Positions 7,165 through 13,512 of a stretch of DNA of 13,513 nucleotides are shown one piece after another. A program made the translations under genes and the position numbers. The notes beneath the pieces were generated by a model. The model had not been told where the DNA came from. It saw only the letters and a program-made list of their open reading frames with translations, and searched no databases. Numbering within the stretch: position 1 is the stretch's first letter; each line of letters starts with the position of its first letter. Source of the stretch: Actinomycetota bacterium (GTDB lineage Bacteria; Actinomycetota; Thermoleophilia; Solirubrobacterales; Solirubrobacteraceae); NCBI GenBank assembly GCA_019348435.1, contig JAHWJM010000024.1, positions 1-13,513 of the forward strand. The letters run 5' to 3'.

Positions 7165-9020
7165 CACCGGGCCCGCAGGCACCCGGCGCGCGCGACGCCG
7201 TCAGCGACCAGCTCGTGCAGGACGGGCGGCCGATCACGACCTCGGAGCTGCGCCGCCGCCTGCGCCAGACCGGCGGTCGCGGGCGCAAGCTGCGCGGGCT
7301 CGCCGTGCTCCTGAGGCCCTACCGCAAGCGGGTCATCCTCATGTTCGTGGCCCTCGCCGCCGCGACAGCGGCGACGCTCGCTCCGCCGCCGCTCGTCAAG
7401 TTCGCGATCGACGACGGCATCCGGCAGGGCGACATCGCGACGCTCAACCTCGTCGTCGGCGCATTCGTGCTCAGCGCGCTCGTCTTCTGGGGCGCCTCGT
7501 ACGCGCAGACCTACCTCGTCGGCTGGGTCGGCCAGCGCGCGCTGCAGGATCTGCGGCTGAGGATCTTCGCCCACCTGCAGTCCCTGCCGGTCGGCTTCTA
7601 CGAGCGCCGCCAGGCGGGCCAGCTCATCTCCCGGATGACCAACGACGTACAGGCGCTCGACACGCTCGTGACCGACAGCGTCGTGACGCTGTTCCAGAGC
7701 ACGCTGACGCTGATCGGGACGATGGCGATCCTCGCCTGGCTGGACCTCGAGCTCGCGCTGCTGACGTTCCTCATCTTCCCGCTCATGGCGCTCGCCTCGC
7801 TGGCCTTCCGGGTCGCCTCGGCGGACGCCTACGCCCGCACCCGCGAGGCGATCGGCTCGATCACCGCCTACCTGCAGGAGTCGCTGTCGGGCATCCGGGT
7901 GGTGCACTCCTTCAGCCAGGAGCCGCACCACATCAGTCGCTTTCGCGCGCTCAACGACCGCAACCGCGACGTCAACATGACGACCGTCAACCTCAACGCC
8001 GCGTACTTCCCCGGGGTCGAGCTGCTCAGCGCGATCGCGACCGTCGGGATCCTGCTCTACGGCGGCATGCAGGCGATCCAGGGCGACATGACGGTGGGGG
8101 TCATCGTCGCGTTCGTCGCCGCGCTGAACCTCTTCTTCGACCCGATCCAGCAGCTCTCGCAGCTCTACACGACCTATCAGGCCGGCATGGCCGCTCTGGA
8201 CAAGATCTTCGACCTGCTCGACGAGCAGCCCGACCTCGTCGACGCCCCCGACGCCACCGAGCTCGGCCGCCTGCGCGGAGAGATCGAGCTGCGCGACGTG
8301 AGCTTCCGCTACGGTCAGGGCGAGGATGCGGTCTGGGCGCTGCAGGACGTCTCGCTGAAGATCCCGCCGGGACAGACGGTCGCGCTCGTCGGCGCGACGG
8401 GCGCCGGCAAGTCGACGATCGCCAAGCTCGTCGCGCGCTTCTATGACCCGACCCGCGGCGCGGTGCTCGTCGACGGCCACGACCTGCGCAGCGTCACGCA
8501 GGCATCGCTGCGCCGCCAGCTCGGCGTCGTTCCGCAGGAGGGCTTTTTGTTCAGCGGCACGATCGCCGAGAACATCGCCTTCGGCCGGCCCGACGCCACC
8601 CGAGAACAGATCCGCGCCGCCGCGAACGCCGTCGGCGCCGACGAGTTCATCATGGGCCTCGAGCACGGCTATGACACACCGGTCGGCGAGCGCGGTACGC
8701 AGCTCTCCGCCGGCCAGCGCCAGCTGGTGGCGTTCGCCCGCGCGCTCGCGGCCGACCCGCGGATCCTGATCCTCGACGAGGCCACCTCGAACGTCGACCT
8801 GCACACCGAGGCCCGGATCGAGGGCGGGCTGAAGCGGCTGCTCGCCGGGCGCACCGCGGTCGTGATCGCGCACCGGCTGAGCACGATTCGCCAGGCGGGC
8901 CGGATCGTCGTGCTCGACGGCGGCCGGATCGTCGAGCAGGGAACGCACGACGAGCTGCTGGACGCCCAAGGCGCCTACTGGCGCCTGTACCGCGACTGGA
9001 TGGCGCAGGCGGCGGCGTAG
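7161..9020 (+). CDS. ABC exporter half-transporter, catalytic subunit
   Basis: The second half-transporter (619 residues) begins with a GTG inside the GTGA overlap and has a charged cytoplasmic N-terminal extension of about 55 residues before the first membrane helix. Six transmembrane helices fill about residues 55-340. The ATPase domain has Walker A GATGAGKST (K417), a normal Q-loop PQEGF (Q459), Walker B ILDEATS with the catalytic E540, and H571 in the H-loop. Its signature is LSAGQ (515-519) rather than LSGGQ. Pairing the two subunits gives one site with Asp in place of Glu plus LSAGQ, and one with Glu plus LSGGQ: the first should hold ATP, the second should hydrolyse it. The stop is 12 bases from the 3' end of the converging tRNA gene, and no terminator hairpin with a T-tract is visible. 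Confidence 0.93.
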   Translation: MTPGPQAPGARDAVSDQLVQDGRPITTSELRRRLRQTGGRGRKLRGLAVLLRPYRKRVILMFVALAAATAATLAPPPLVKFAIDDGIRQGDIATLNLVVGAFVLSALVFWGASYAQTYLVGWVGQRALQDLRLRIFAHLQSLPVGFYERRQAGQLISRMTNDVQALDTLVTDSVVTLFQSTLTLIGTMAILAWLDLELALLTFLIFPLMALASLAFRVASADAYARTREAIGSITAYLQESLSGIRVVHSFSQEPHHISRFRALNDRNRDVNMTTVNLNAAYFPGVELLSAIATVGILLYGGMQAIQGDMTVGVIVAFVAALNLFFDPIQQLSQLYTTYQAGMAALDKIFDLLDEQPDLVDAPDATELGRLRGEIELRDVSFRYGQGEDAVWALQDVSLKIPPGQTVALVGATGAGKSTIAKLVARFYDPTRGAVLVDGHDLRSVTQASLRRQLGVVPQEGFLFSGTIAENIAFGRPDATREQIRAAANAVGADEFIMGLEHGYDTPVGERGTQLSAGQRQLVAFARALAADPRILILDEATSNVDLHTEARIEGGLKRLLAGRTAVVIAHRLSTIRQAGRIVVLDGGRIVEQGTHDELLDAQGAYWRLYRDWMAQAAA

Positions 9021-9032
9021 GCGCTCGAACGA

Positions 9033-9104
9033 CTGCCGGGCAAGGACTCGAACCTTGAATTCCAGGGCCAGAACCTGGCGAGTTGCCGATTACTCCACCC
9101 GGCA
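9033..9104 (-). tRNA. tRNA-Gln (anticodon CUG)
   Basis: The minus strand folds into a complete cloverleaf. It has a 7-bp acceptor stem (TGCCGGG/CCCGGCA), a 4-bp D stem (GAGT/ACTC) with an 8-base loop, a 5-bp anticodon stem (CCAGG/CCTGG) with loop TTCTGGC, a 4-base variable loop, and a 5-bp T stem (CAAGG/CCTTG) with loop TTCGAGT. The anticodon CTG reads the glutamine codon CAG, the main Gln codon in such GC-rich DNA. The discriminator base is G (plus-strand C9033), a known identity element of tRNA-Gln. The 3' CCA is not encoded. It lies between two protein-coding units and has its own promoter-like box upstream. Confidence 0.96.
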
Positions 9105-9116
9105 AGGCAGTGCGCG

Positions 9117-9122
9117 AGTATA
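9117..9122 (-). promoter_or_regulatory. Minus-10 box (TATACT) of the tRNA-Gln gene
   Basis: On the minus strand TATACT lies 12 bases before the first base of the tRNA, so transcription would start about five bases ahead of it. This is a near-consensus sigma-70 minus-10 box in very GC-rich surroundings. A weak minus-35 candidate, TCGACG, is 16 bases further upstream (plus-strand 9139-9144). Confidence 0.6.
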
Positions 9123-9125
9123 GCC

Positions 9126-9141
9126 ACGGGCGTTCGCCCGT
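9126..9141. repeat. Perfect 7-bp inverted repeat between trkA and the tRNA gene
   Basis: ACGGGCG and CGCCCGT face each other across two bases. The repeat falls in the spacer between the minus-10 and minus-35 regions of the tRNA promoter and 32 bases downstream of the RCK gene stop. A second small stem (GCGAG/CTCGC, loop GAG) is at 9148-9160. Neither has a T-run, so they are weak terminator candidates at best. An operator is possible but unsupported. Confidence 0.3.
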
Positions 9142-9172
9142 CGAGGGGCGAGGAGCTCGCGGCCGGCGCCGC

Positions 9173-9847
9173 TCAGCCGACGCGGCCGTTGGGCGCGAAC
9201 TGCGCGGTGATGTGGGGTTCCAGGCCGGGATCGAGCACGACGAGCACCTCATCGCCCGGATTGATCACGGTGTCGCCCTTGGGCACGAACCCGGCTCTGC
9301 CGGACGGCAGCACGGAGATGATCAGGCTGCCGTCGGGCAGGTCGATGTCGCAGACCGCCCGGCCGGCCGCCGGTGCTCCGTCGGTCACCTCGACCTCGAT
9401 GATCTCGAGCTTCTCGTCGGGCAGGTCGAGCAGGTGGACAAGCCCGTGGCCGGGCACCTCGTGCTCGATGAGGTTGAGGATGAGATCGGTCGCCGAGACC
9501 GCCGGCTGGACGCCGAGCAGCTTGAAGTGCTGGAGGTTGCGCGGGTTGTTGCAGCGGGCGATGATCCGCTCGCAGAGGTACTTCTCCTTGGCGACCTGGC
9601 AGATGAGGATGTTGTCCTCGTCGTCGCCGGTGACCGCCACGACGAGGTCGGCGCGCTGGATGCCGGCGCGCTCGAGCACCCACAACTCCGTGCCGTCGCC
9701 GTACTGGATGGCGTGCTCGAGCTCCTGCTCGATGCGCAGGTAGGCGCGCCGCTCGCCCTCGATGAGCGTGACCTCCTGGCCGTTGCGGATCAGCTCGCGC
9801 GCGAGGTTGAGCCCGACCTTGCCACCGCCGACGACGATGACGTACAT
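9173..9847 (-). CDS. trkA: TrkA-type potassium-uptake regulatory protein (RCK_N + RCK_C)
   Basis: RCK proteins form cytoplasmic rings that bind NAD(H), ATP or c-di-AMP and gate potassium channels and transporters. This 224-residue protein is one full RCK unit. The Rossmann motif VVGGGKVG is at residues 5-12 with the acidic residue that ends beta-2 in TLIE (E30), and GDGTE and AVTGDDEDN segments follow as in TrkA. From about residue 140 a C-terminal RCK_C domain reads LEIIEVEV, then PAAGRAVCDIDLPDG, then PKGDTVINPGDEVLVV. Its ATG overlaps the stop of the preceding RCK gene by one base (TGATG), so the two are translationally coupled. Such tandem pairs are known in actinobacteria (ceoB/ceoC of mycobacteria). 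No TrkH or KtrB pore gene is in the window. Confidence 0.92.
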   Translation of the reverse strand: MYVIVVGGGKVGLNLARELIRNGQEVTLIEGERRAYLRIEQELEHAIQYGDGTELWVLERAGIQRADLVVAVTGDDEDNILICQVAKEKYLCERIIARCNNPRNLQHFKLLGVQPAVSATDLILNLIEHEVPGHGLVHLLDLPDEKLEIIEVEVTDGAPAAGRAVCDIDLPDGSLIISVLPSGRAGFVPKGDTVINPGDEVLVVLDPGLEPHITAQFAPNGRVG

Positions 9848-10275
9848 CAGGACGTGATGTCCAGGATCGCCTTCTCGAACATCGCGATGCCGAGCTTCAC
9901 GGCGCAGATCGTGTGCAGCCCCTGCTCGGCGTACCAGTCCGAGCGCGCCGGGTCGAGCACGCGCACGATCACGTGATCGACGTTGAAGCGCTTCTGCGCG
10001 ATCTGCGCGACGAGCAGGTTCGTGTTGTCGCCGCGCGTCGCAGCGATGAAGACGTCGGCCTCGGCGATGCCGGCGGCGAGCAGCGCGTCGATCTCGATCG
10101 CGGTACCGACGGTGAAACGCCCGCCGGAGTCCTCCCAGGAGGTCGCCTGGCCGGCGTCGAGGCGCTCGTGCGAGAGCGGGTCCTCATCGAGGACCGAGAC
10201 GGTGTAGCCCGCCGCGAGCGATGACTTGGCGACAGCCGCACCGACGCGCCCGGCTCCGACGACGAGGACCATCAT
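9847..10275 (-). CDS. TrkA-type RCK_N-only protein
   Basis: This 142-residue protein has the RCK_N Rossmann domain: VVGAGRVG at residues 5-12, acidic SVLDED (D30-D32) after beta-2, VFIAATRGDNTNLLVAQIAQKR in the region where TrkA has VAVTGDDEDN, then VIVRVLDPAR. It ends without an RCK_C domain, unlike its neighbour, so the pair is asymmetric. The start is the ATG at 10275 (or 10272; the sequence is ATGATG) because the dinucleotide-binding strand follows at once. A TTG at 10320 would add 15 arginine-rich residues unlike the family. No ribosome site precedes it. A short leaderless reading frame ends with a TGA overlapping this ATG. It probably assembles with the next RCK protein into a hetero-oligomeric ring. 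Confidence 0.87.
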   Translation of the reverse strand: MMVLVVGAGRVGAAVAKSSLAAGYTVSVLDEDPLSHERLDAGQATSWEDSGGRFTVGTAIEIDALLAAGIAEADVFIAATRGDNTNLLVAQIAQKRFNVDHVIVRVLDPARSDWYAEQGLHTICAVKLGIAMFEKAILDITS

Positions 10276-10334
10276 CGCGCGCGCTCGCAATCGGGACTGC
10301 CGCCGACCACACTCGAGCAATGGCGCGCCGTCAT
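10272..10334 (-). CDS. Possible 20-codon leader peptide before the RCK genes
   Basis: An ATG at 10334 opens a 20-codon frame (begins MTARHC, ends CERAR, two cysteines) whose TGA at 10274-10272 overlaps the ATG of the RCK_N gene as ATGA. Seven bases before its ATG is TAGCAT (plus-strand 10342-10347), so it would be the first codon of a leaderless transcript. The downstream ATG has no ribosome site, so reinitiation from this frame would explain how it is translated. A short open frame in GC-rich DNA can arise by chance, so this is a candidate only. Confidence 0.4.
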   Translation of the reverse strand: MTARHCSSVVGGSPDCERAR

Positions 10335-10341
10335 GCGCCGG

Positions 10342-10347
10342 ATGCTA
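10342..10347 (-). promoter_or_regulatory. Candidate minus-10 box (TAGCAT) for the RCK pair
   Basis: TAGCAT on the minus strand lies in the 85-base gap between the permease stop and the RCK_N start. It is seven bases from the ATG of the short leader frame, matching the spacing of the other leaderless starts here. It would give the RCK pair a promoter separate from the permease operon. No minus-35 element is recognisable. Confidence 0.4.
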
Positions 10348-10360
10348 GAGGAACCGCGGG

Positions 10361-12334
10361 CTATGCAGGCCGCTCGGCGTCCGGCTCGGGGTCGCCTGCC
10401 GGCGCTGTGAGGATCACCCGGCAGGGCGCCTTGCGCACGACGTACTTCGTCGCGTCGCCGACGAAGTTGTCCAGCGGCCCGCCGATGCCACCGAGCCGCC
10501 CACCGCCGCGAATCGCCGAGGGCTCCTCCGCAGCGAGGACGATGAGCTCGACTCCGCGGCGCTTGGCCTCCTCCACGATCCCCTCGCCCGCGCGCCGCGC
10601 CCGCACCGTCGCGGTCATCACCTCGACGCGGTCGTACTCCTCCCCCACCGCCTTGGCGTGGGACAGCGCCGCCCGCGCGGCCTTGAGCTGCGAGTCGGGC
10701 AGCCGCGCGTCCAGCGGCAGCGAGAGCGGCACCTCGAAGACCCAGATCGCCTCAATCGTCGCGCCGTGGCCTTCGCCCTCCTCTGGGTTCTCGGCGGCGG
10801 CCAGGCGAGCGGCGGTCTGCACGATGTCGTCGTCCAGCGGCGTGCCGTAGATCGGCACGAGAATCGAGCCGTACTCAGCGCGCGCGGGCTCAGAGCGCAG
10901 CGCCGCCTCCGACAGGACGACGCGCCCGAGCAGCGGCATCTCGGCGCTGCGCCGGTAGCCCACGTACAGCGCGATGCCGACGCCCATCCAGGTGAGGCCG
11001 ACCGTCCGTGCCCCCTCGTGAAAGCCGAGCAGGCTGGCCAGGCCGCCCGCGGCCATCACCGCACCGAGCACGGCGGGCAGCGGCAGATCGCCGCCGCCGG
11101 CTCGCACCGACAGCGGGATCCGGTACGGCCGCGGGCGATAGGGCTCGCGGTAGCGCAGCACGCAGATCGACACGTGCGCGATGAGGAAGGCCAGCATCGC
11201 GCCGAAGGCGTAGATGCCGACGAGGAACTCGAGGTCGCGCGGTACGACGAGCGCGGTGGCGAACACCGCGGCCAGCACGATCACGACGTACGGCGTGCCG
11301 TGGCCGGGGTGCAGGCGCCCCATCGCACTGGGGATCTGCCGGTTTCGCGCCAGCGAGTAGGACAGGCGGGACAGCCCGAGCATCGCGGCGTGCGCCGCCA
11401 CCACGAGCGTGAGGGTCGCCAGCGCGGCGACGCCGTAGCGCAGCGCTTCGACCAGCCACGGCGGGTCGAACCTCGAGACGAGCGCGAGCACCGGGGCGTT
11501 GAGCGCGTCCCCGGTCAGGGGCGAGGCGCCCGGAGTGATCGGCAGCGCCGCGACCGCCACAAGCGACATCCCGACGTAGATGACGAGCACGGAGACCGTC
11601 GAGCTGGCGATCAGCCGCTTCAGGCCGCTGCGGCTCACGCGGATCTCGCCGGCAAGCCCCGAGGCCGACTCCAGGCTCGTGAACGCCACCGCCGACACCG
11701 TCAGCGCGAACAGCAGGTCCTCCCAGCGCGGCGCCGTACCGAGGTCGATCGTCTGCGTGAGCGCGCCGATGTCGACGACGAGGAACGCGCCGAGCCCGAT
11801 CACCAGCAGCTGCAGGACGACGTCGAGGACGGCCAGCACCGAGACGCGCTCGACGCCGCGGCCGGCGCTCGCGCCGCGGATGTTGCGCGACGCGACGTAG
11901 CCGATGATCGCGACCGCCGCCACGAGCTCCGTCGTGCCACTGCCCAGCGGAGACCAGAACGCCGCCATGTACTGCGTCGCGACGAAGGTGGTCACCGCGA
12001 TGAGGATCAGGAAATCCAGCAGCACCGCCCAGCCGGCGATGAAGCTCCACAGCTCGTTGAACGCGTAGCGAGCGAAGACCGTCGAGCCGGCGCGCTCCTG
12101 GTGCAGCGAGGCGCCCTCGACGTACGTCATCGCCGTCAGGACGAAGAAGATCCCGGCGCCGAGGAAGACGAGCGGCGTCAGCCCGAGCGCGTTGCCGGCG
12201 ACGATTCCGAGCGAGAAGTAGACGGCCGCCGCGAGCGACGACCACACGATCGCGAAGATCGCCGGCGAACCCAGGCTGCGGCGCAGCACCGGCCTGCCAG
12301 CCGGTGGCGGCGCTGTCACCAGAGCCCCCGCCAT
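10361..12334 (-). CDS. APC-superfamily permease with C-terminal universal-stress-protein domain
   Basis: A 657-residue integral membrane protein. Residues about 20-465 hold roughly twelve hydrophobic helices in APC order (for example AIFAIVWSSLAAAVYFSLG, then FIAGWAVLLDFLILIAVTT), with a conserved loop SLARNRQIPSAMGRLHPGHGTPYV typical of amino-acid/polyamine permeases. From E487 (EYGSILVPIYGTP) a universal-stress-protein fold follows, with VELIVLAAEE and the closing YVVRKAPCRVIL. The glycine-rich ATP motif (GGRLGGIGGPLDNF) matches the GxxGx9G consensus only partly. The domain may bind nucleotide and gate transport. Substrate could be an amino acid or, given the RCK genes downstream, potassium; the sequence does not decide. 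The ATG at 12334 overlaps the preceding gene by 19 bases; an in-frame GTG at 12319 gives a tidier GTGA overlap. Confidence 0.88.
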   Translation of the reverse strand: MAGALVTAPPPAGRPVLRRSLGSPAIFAIVWSSLAAAVYFSLGIVAGNALGLTPLVFLGAGIFFVLTAMTYVEGASLHQERAGSTVFARYAFNELWSFIAGWAVLLDFLILIAVTTFVATQYMAAFWSPLGSGTTELVAAVAIIGYVASRNIRGASAGRGVERVSVLAVLDVVLQLLVIGLGAFLVVDIGALTQTIDLGTAPRWEDLLFALTVSAVAFTSLESASGLAGEIRVSRSGLKRLIASSTVSVLVIYVGMSLVAVAALPITPGASPLTGDALNAPVLALVSRFDPPWLVEALRYGVAALATLTLVVAAHAAMLGLSRLSYSLARNRQIPSAMGRLHPGHGTPYVVIVLAAVFATALVVPRDLEFLVGIYAFGAMLAFLIAHVSICVLRYREPYRPRPYRIPLSVRAGGGDLPLPAVLGAVMAAGGLASLLGFHEGARTVGLTWMGVGIALYVGYRRSAEMPLLGRVVLSEAALRSEPARAEYGSILVPIYGTPLDDDIVQTAARLAAAENPEEGEGHGATIEAIWVFEVPLSLPLDARLPDSQLKAARAALSHAKAVGEEYDRVEVMTATVRARRAGEGIVEEAKRRGVELIVLAAEEPSAIRGGGRLGGIGGPLDNFVGDATKYVVRKAPCRVILTAPAGDPEPDAERPA

Positions 12335-12519
12335 GAGAAGTACAGCCGTGCCACGCCGGCCGCGACGAACACCAGCCCGAGGATCGTCCCCAGCGCCAAC
12401 GGGCCGCCGCCCGCCGAGAAGGTCCGTACGAGGATCGCCAGCCCGAGCACAACCATCGCGGCCGACAGCACGAGCGTCGCCGCGCGGTGCAGCGCACGCG
12501 CGGAGGAACGCTCAGACAT
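12316..12519 (-). CDS. Small two-helix membrane protein
   Basis: The 67-residue product has a short basic N terminus, a helix at about residues 14-33 (ATLVLSAAMVVLGLAILV), a glycine-rich turn (SAGGG) and a second helix at about 42-60, ending in SWRGLW. I do not recognise a named family. Its stop overlaps the permease start, and its ATG overlaps the stop of a USP-type fragment by eight bases (ATGTCTGA). This tight packing says it belongs to the permease operon and may be an accessory subunit of the transporter. The charge pattern predicts both termini in the cytoplasm. Confidence 0.75.
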   Translation of the reverse strand: MSERSSARALHRAATLVLSAAMVVLGLAILVRTFSAGGGPLALGTILGLVFVAAGVARLYFSWRGLW

Positions 12520-12577
12520 GCGCCGGCTCGCTCTCGATGATCACGCGGCAGGGGCGGTCGGCGACCGGGCGGTAGGC
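12512..12577 (-). pseudogene. Orphan 3' end of a USP-domain gene
   Basis: The last 21 codons of a frame here read AYRPVADRPCRVIIESEPAHV-stop-like, ending in a TGA. DRPCRVII is the closing strand of universal-stress-protein domains and matches KAPCRVIL at the end of the permease downstream. Upstream of about 12578 this frame only shadows the lipoprotein gene and has no USP character. The tail overlaps the next ATG by eight bases, as in an intact operon, so a USP-bearing gene (perhaps a second permease) once preceded it and was replaced by the lipoprotein gene. Confidence 0.5.
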
Positions 12578-12579
12578 GC

Positions 12580-13098
12580 TCAGGTTTCCTGCCGGACGCA
12601 GTCGCGGATGCGCGCGCGGGCGGTGATGTCGGTCAGCTTGACCCAGACGGTGGTGATCGTGCCCTGCCGCTCGACGCTCGCGCCCTTGAATCGGCGGGCG
12701 TTCCTGCGGAGCCGGCCTGCGTAGCGCTTGGCCCGCGCCACGCTGTCGTAGAACGCGATGAAGGCGCTGCCGCGCGGCCCGGCGACGAGGATCTCGTAGC
12801 TTGGCGCGTTGGGTGTGCCGGGGCGGCGGACGCCGCCGGTGGCGCGGTAGCCGTGCTGCGCCAAGCAGCGGCGCACCGCCTCGACCGCCCGCTGCTCCGG
12901 GCGATCGCCGCGCGCCGGCTCGCGCGCGCCCGGTGACGTCCGACCCGGGGTTGTGCTCGTCTGCGTGGTGCCGGGGGCGGGGGCGGTCTGCGTGGCGGTC
13001 GGGGAGGCGTCGCCGGTCGTGCGGTCGCCGGGCTCGTCGTCGGCGCCGCAGCCGGTGAGCAGCATGGCGGCGATCGCTGCGGTCAGCCAGCGCAGCAT
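12580..13098 (-). CDS. Putative lipoprotein of unknown function
   Basis: The 172-residue product starts with a lipoprotein signal: a basic N terminus, a hydrophobic stretch and the lipobox LLTGC with C17 as the modified cysteine. It would be anchored outside the cell membrane. Residues about 20-65 are a threonine- and proline-rich linker. The remaining domain (about 68-172) starts with VEAVRRCLAQHGY (C78) and ends with IRDCVRQET (C167); these two cysteines could form a disulfide. A SAFIAFYDSVARAKRYAGRLRR stretch reads like small secreted domains seen in other actinomycete lipoproteins, without a known function. The ATG overlaps the TAA of the YceI-type gene by one base (TAATG), which implies coupled translation. 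Whether the C terminus is complete is uncertain, because a gene junction lies just beyond it. Confidence 0.8.
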   Translation of the reverse strand: MLRWLTAAIAAMLLTGCGADDEPGDRTTGDASPTATQTAPAPGTTQTSTTPGRTSPGAREPARGDRPEQRAVEAVRRCLAQHGYRATGGVRRPGTPNAPSYEILVAGPRGSAFIAFYDSVARAKRYAGRLRRNARRFKGASVERQGTITTVWVKLTDITARARIRDCVRQET

Positions 13099-13361
13099 TA
13101 CGCCACCTGCTCGACGAACTCGACCAGCGCCTCCAGCGTGACGTCCCAGCCGAGCGTGTCGCCGCCGCCGTGCATCGACAGCTCACCGCCGGCCGAGATC
13201 GCGCGGCGCTCGTCGCCGTCGAACTCCGACGCGACCCGGCCGACGTGCGCAAAGCGCGCTGCGTCGAGGAACTCCGGCGACAGCATCCGCTCGCGGACAA
13301 CGGGGTTGTCGAGGTCCAGGGAAGCCACCGGTACGGTCGCCGTCACCGTCCCCGCCGGCGG
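13098..13361 (-). CDS. YceI-family protein, C-terminal half
   Basis: YceI proteins are lipocalin-like beta-barrels that bind polyisoprenoid lipids. About 87 residues are present, with the family's central element: GTVTATVPVASLDLDN, then RERMLSPEFLDAARF (pattern SLDxxNxxRxxHLxSPxFFDxxxF), then GELSMHG, and a closing strand before the TAA at 13098-13100. Roughly the first half of a normal 170-190 residue protein is missing. Upstream, this frame turns into arginine- and serine-rich nonsense while the gyrA frame becomes meaningful. The closing segment (EALVEFVEQVA) is less typical. It is followed by the lipoprotein gene with a one-base overlap. Confidence 0.68.
   Translation of the reverse strand, partial: PPAGTVTATVPVASLDLDNPVVRERMLSPEFLDAARFAHVGRVASEFDGDERRAISAGGELSMHGGGDTLGWDVTLEALVEFVEQVA
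13340..13361. other. Junction between gyrA and YceI fragments
   Basis: Here the gyrA frame reads a Gly/Asp-rich tail (PAGGDGDGD) and the YceI frame reads PAGTVTATV from the same bases. To the right only gyrA is meaningful, to the left only YceI. The GC-rich, partly repetitive stretch could have been shared by both parents. The exact crossover cannot be placed because GyrA C-terminal tails vary freely. Confidence 0.55.
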
Positions 13362-13512
13362 GAACCTCCGCCTGCAGCTCCGCCTCGAGGTCGGCCTCCT
13401 GACCGGCGGCGGCGCCCGTGCCACCGCTCGCATCGACCACGAGCGCCACCGCGCTGACCTGGTCGTCCTCACGCAGGTTCATCAGCCGCACGCCCTGCGA
13501 CGCGCGGCCGTA
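13342..13512 (-). CDS. gyrA: DNA gyrase subunit A, C-terminal end
   Basis: GyrA is the DNA-cleaving subunit of gyrase; its C-terminal beta-pinwheel wraps DNA. The minus strand from 13512 reads YGRASQGVRLMNLREDDQ then VSAVALVV, a close match to the last GyrA blade (GRxTQGVRxMNLxxxDxVxAVA). An acidic, alanine/glycine-rich tail follows (GQEADLEAELQAEVPAG), common at GyrA ends. No stop is found before the junction with the YceI fragment, and the remainder of the gene lies outside the window. Confidence 0.82.

Noticed and set aside
5368..8969. Two long minus-strand open frames opposite the ABC exporter genes
   Set aside because: Both are antisense shadows of strongly conserved ABC genes, with no domains and low-complexity charged composition.
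10276..10320. TTG at 10320 as the start of the RCK_N gene
   Set aside because: It would add 15 arginine-rich residues before the Rossmann strand, which normally starts within a few residues of the N terminus.
10658..12724. 688-codon plus-strand open frame opposite the permease
   Set aside because: Arg/His/Gln-rich shadow of the permease; the opposite strand has a coherent membrane protein and USP domain.
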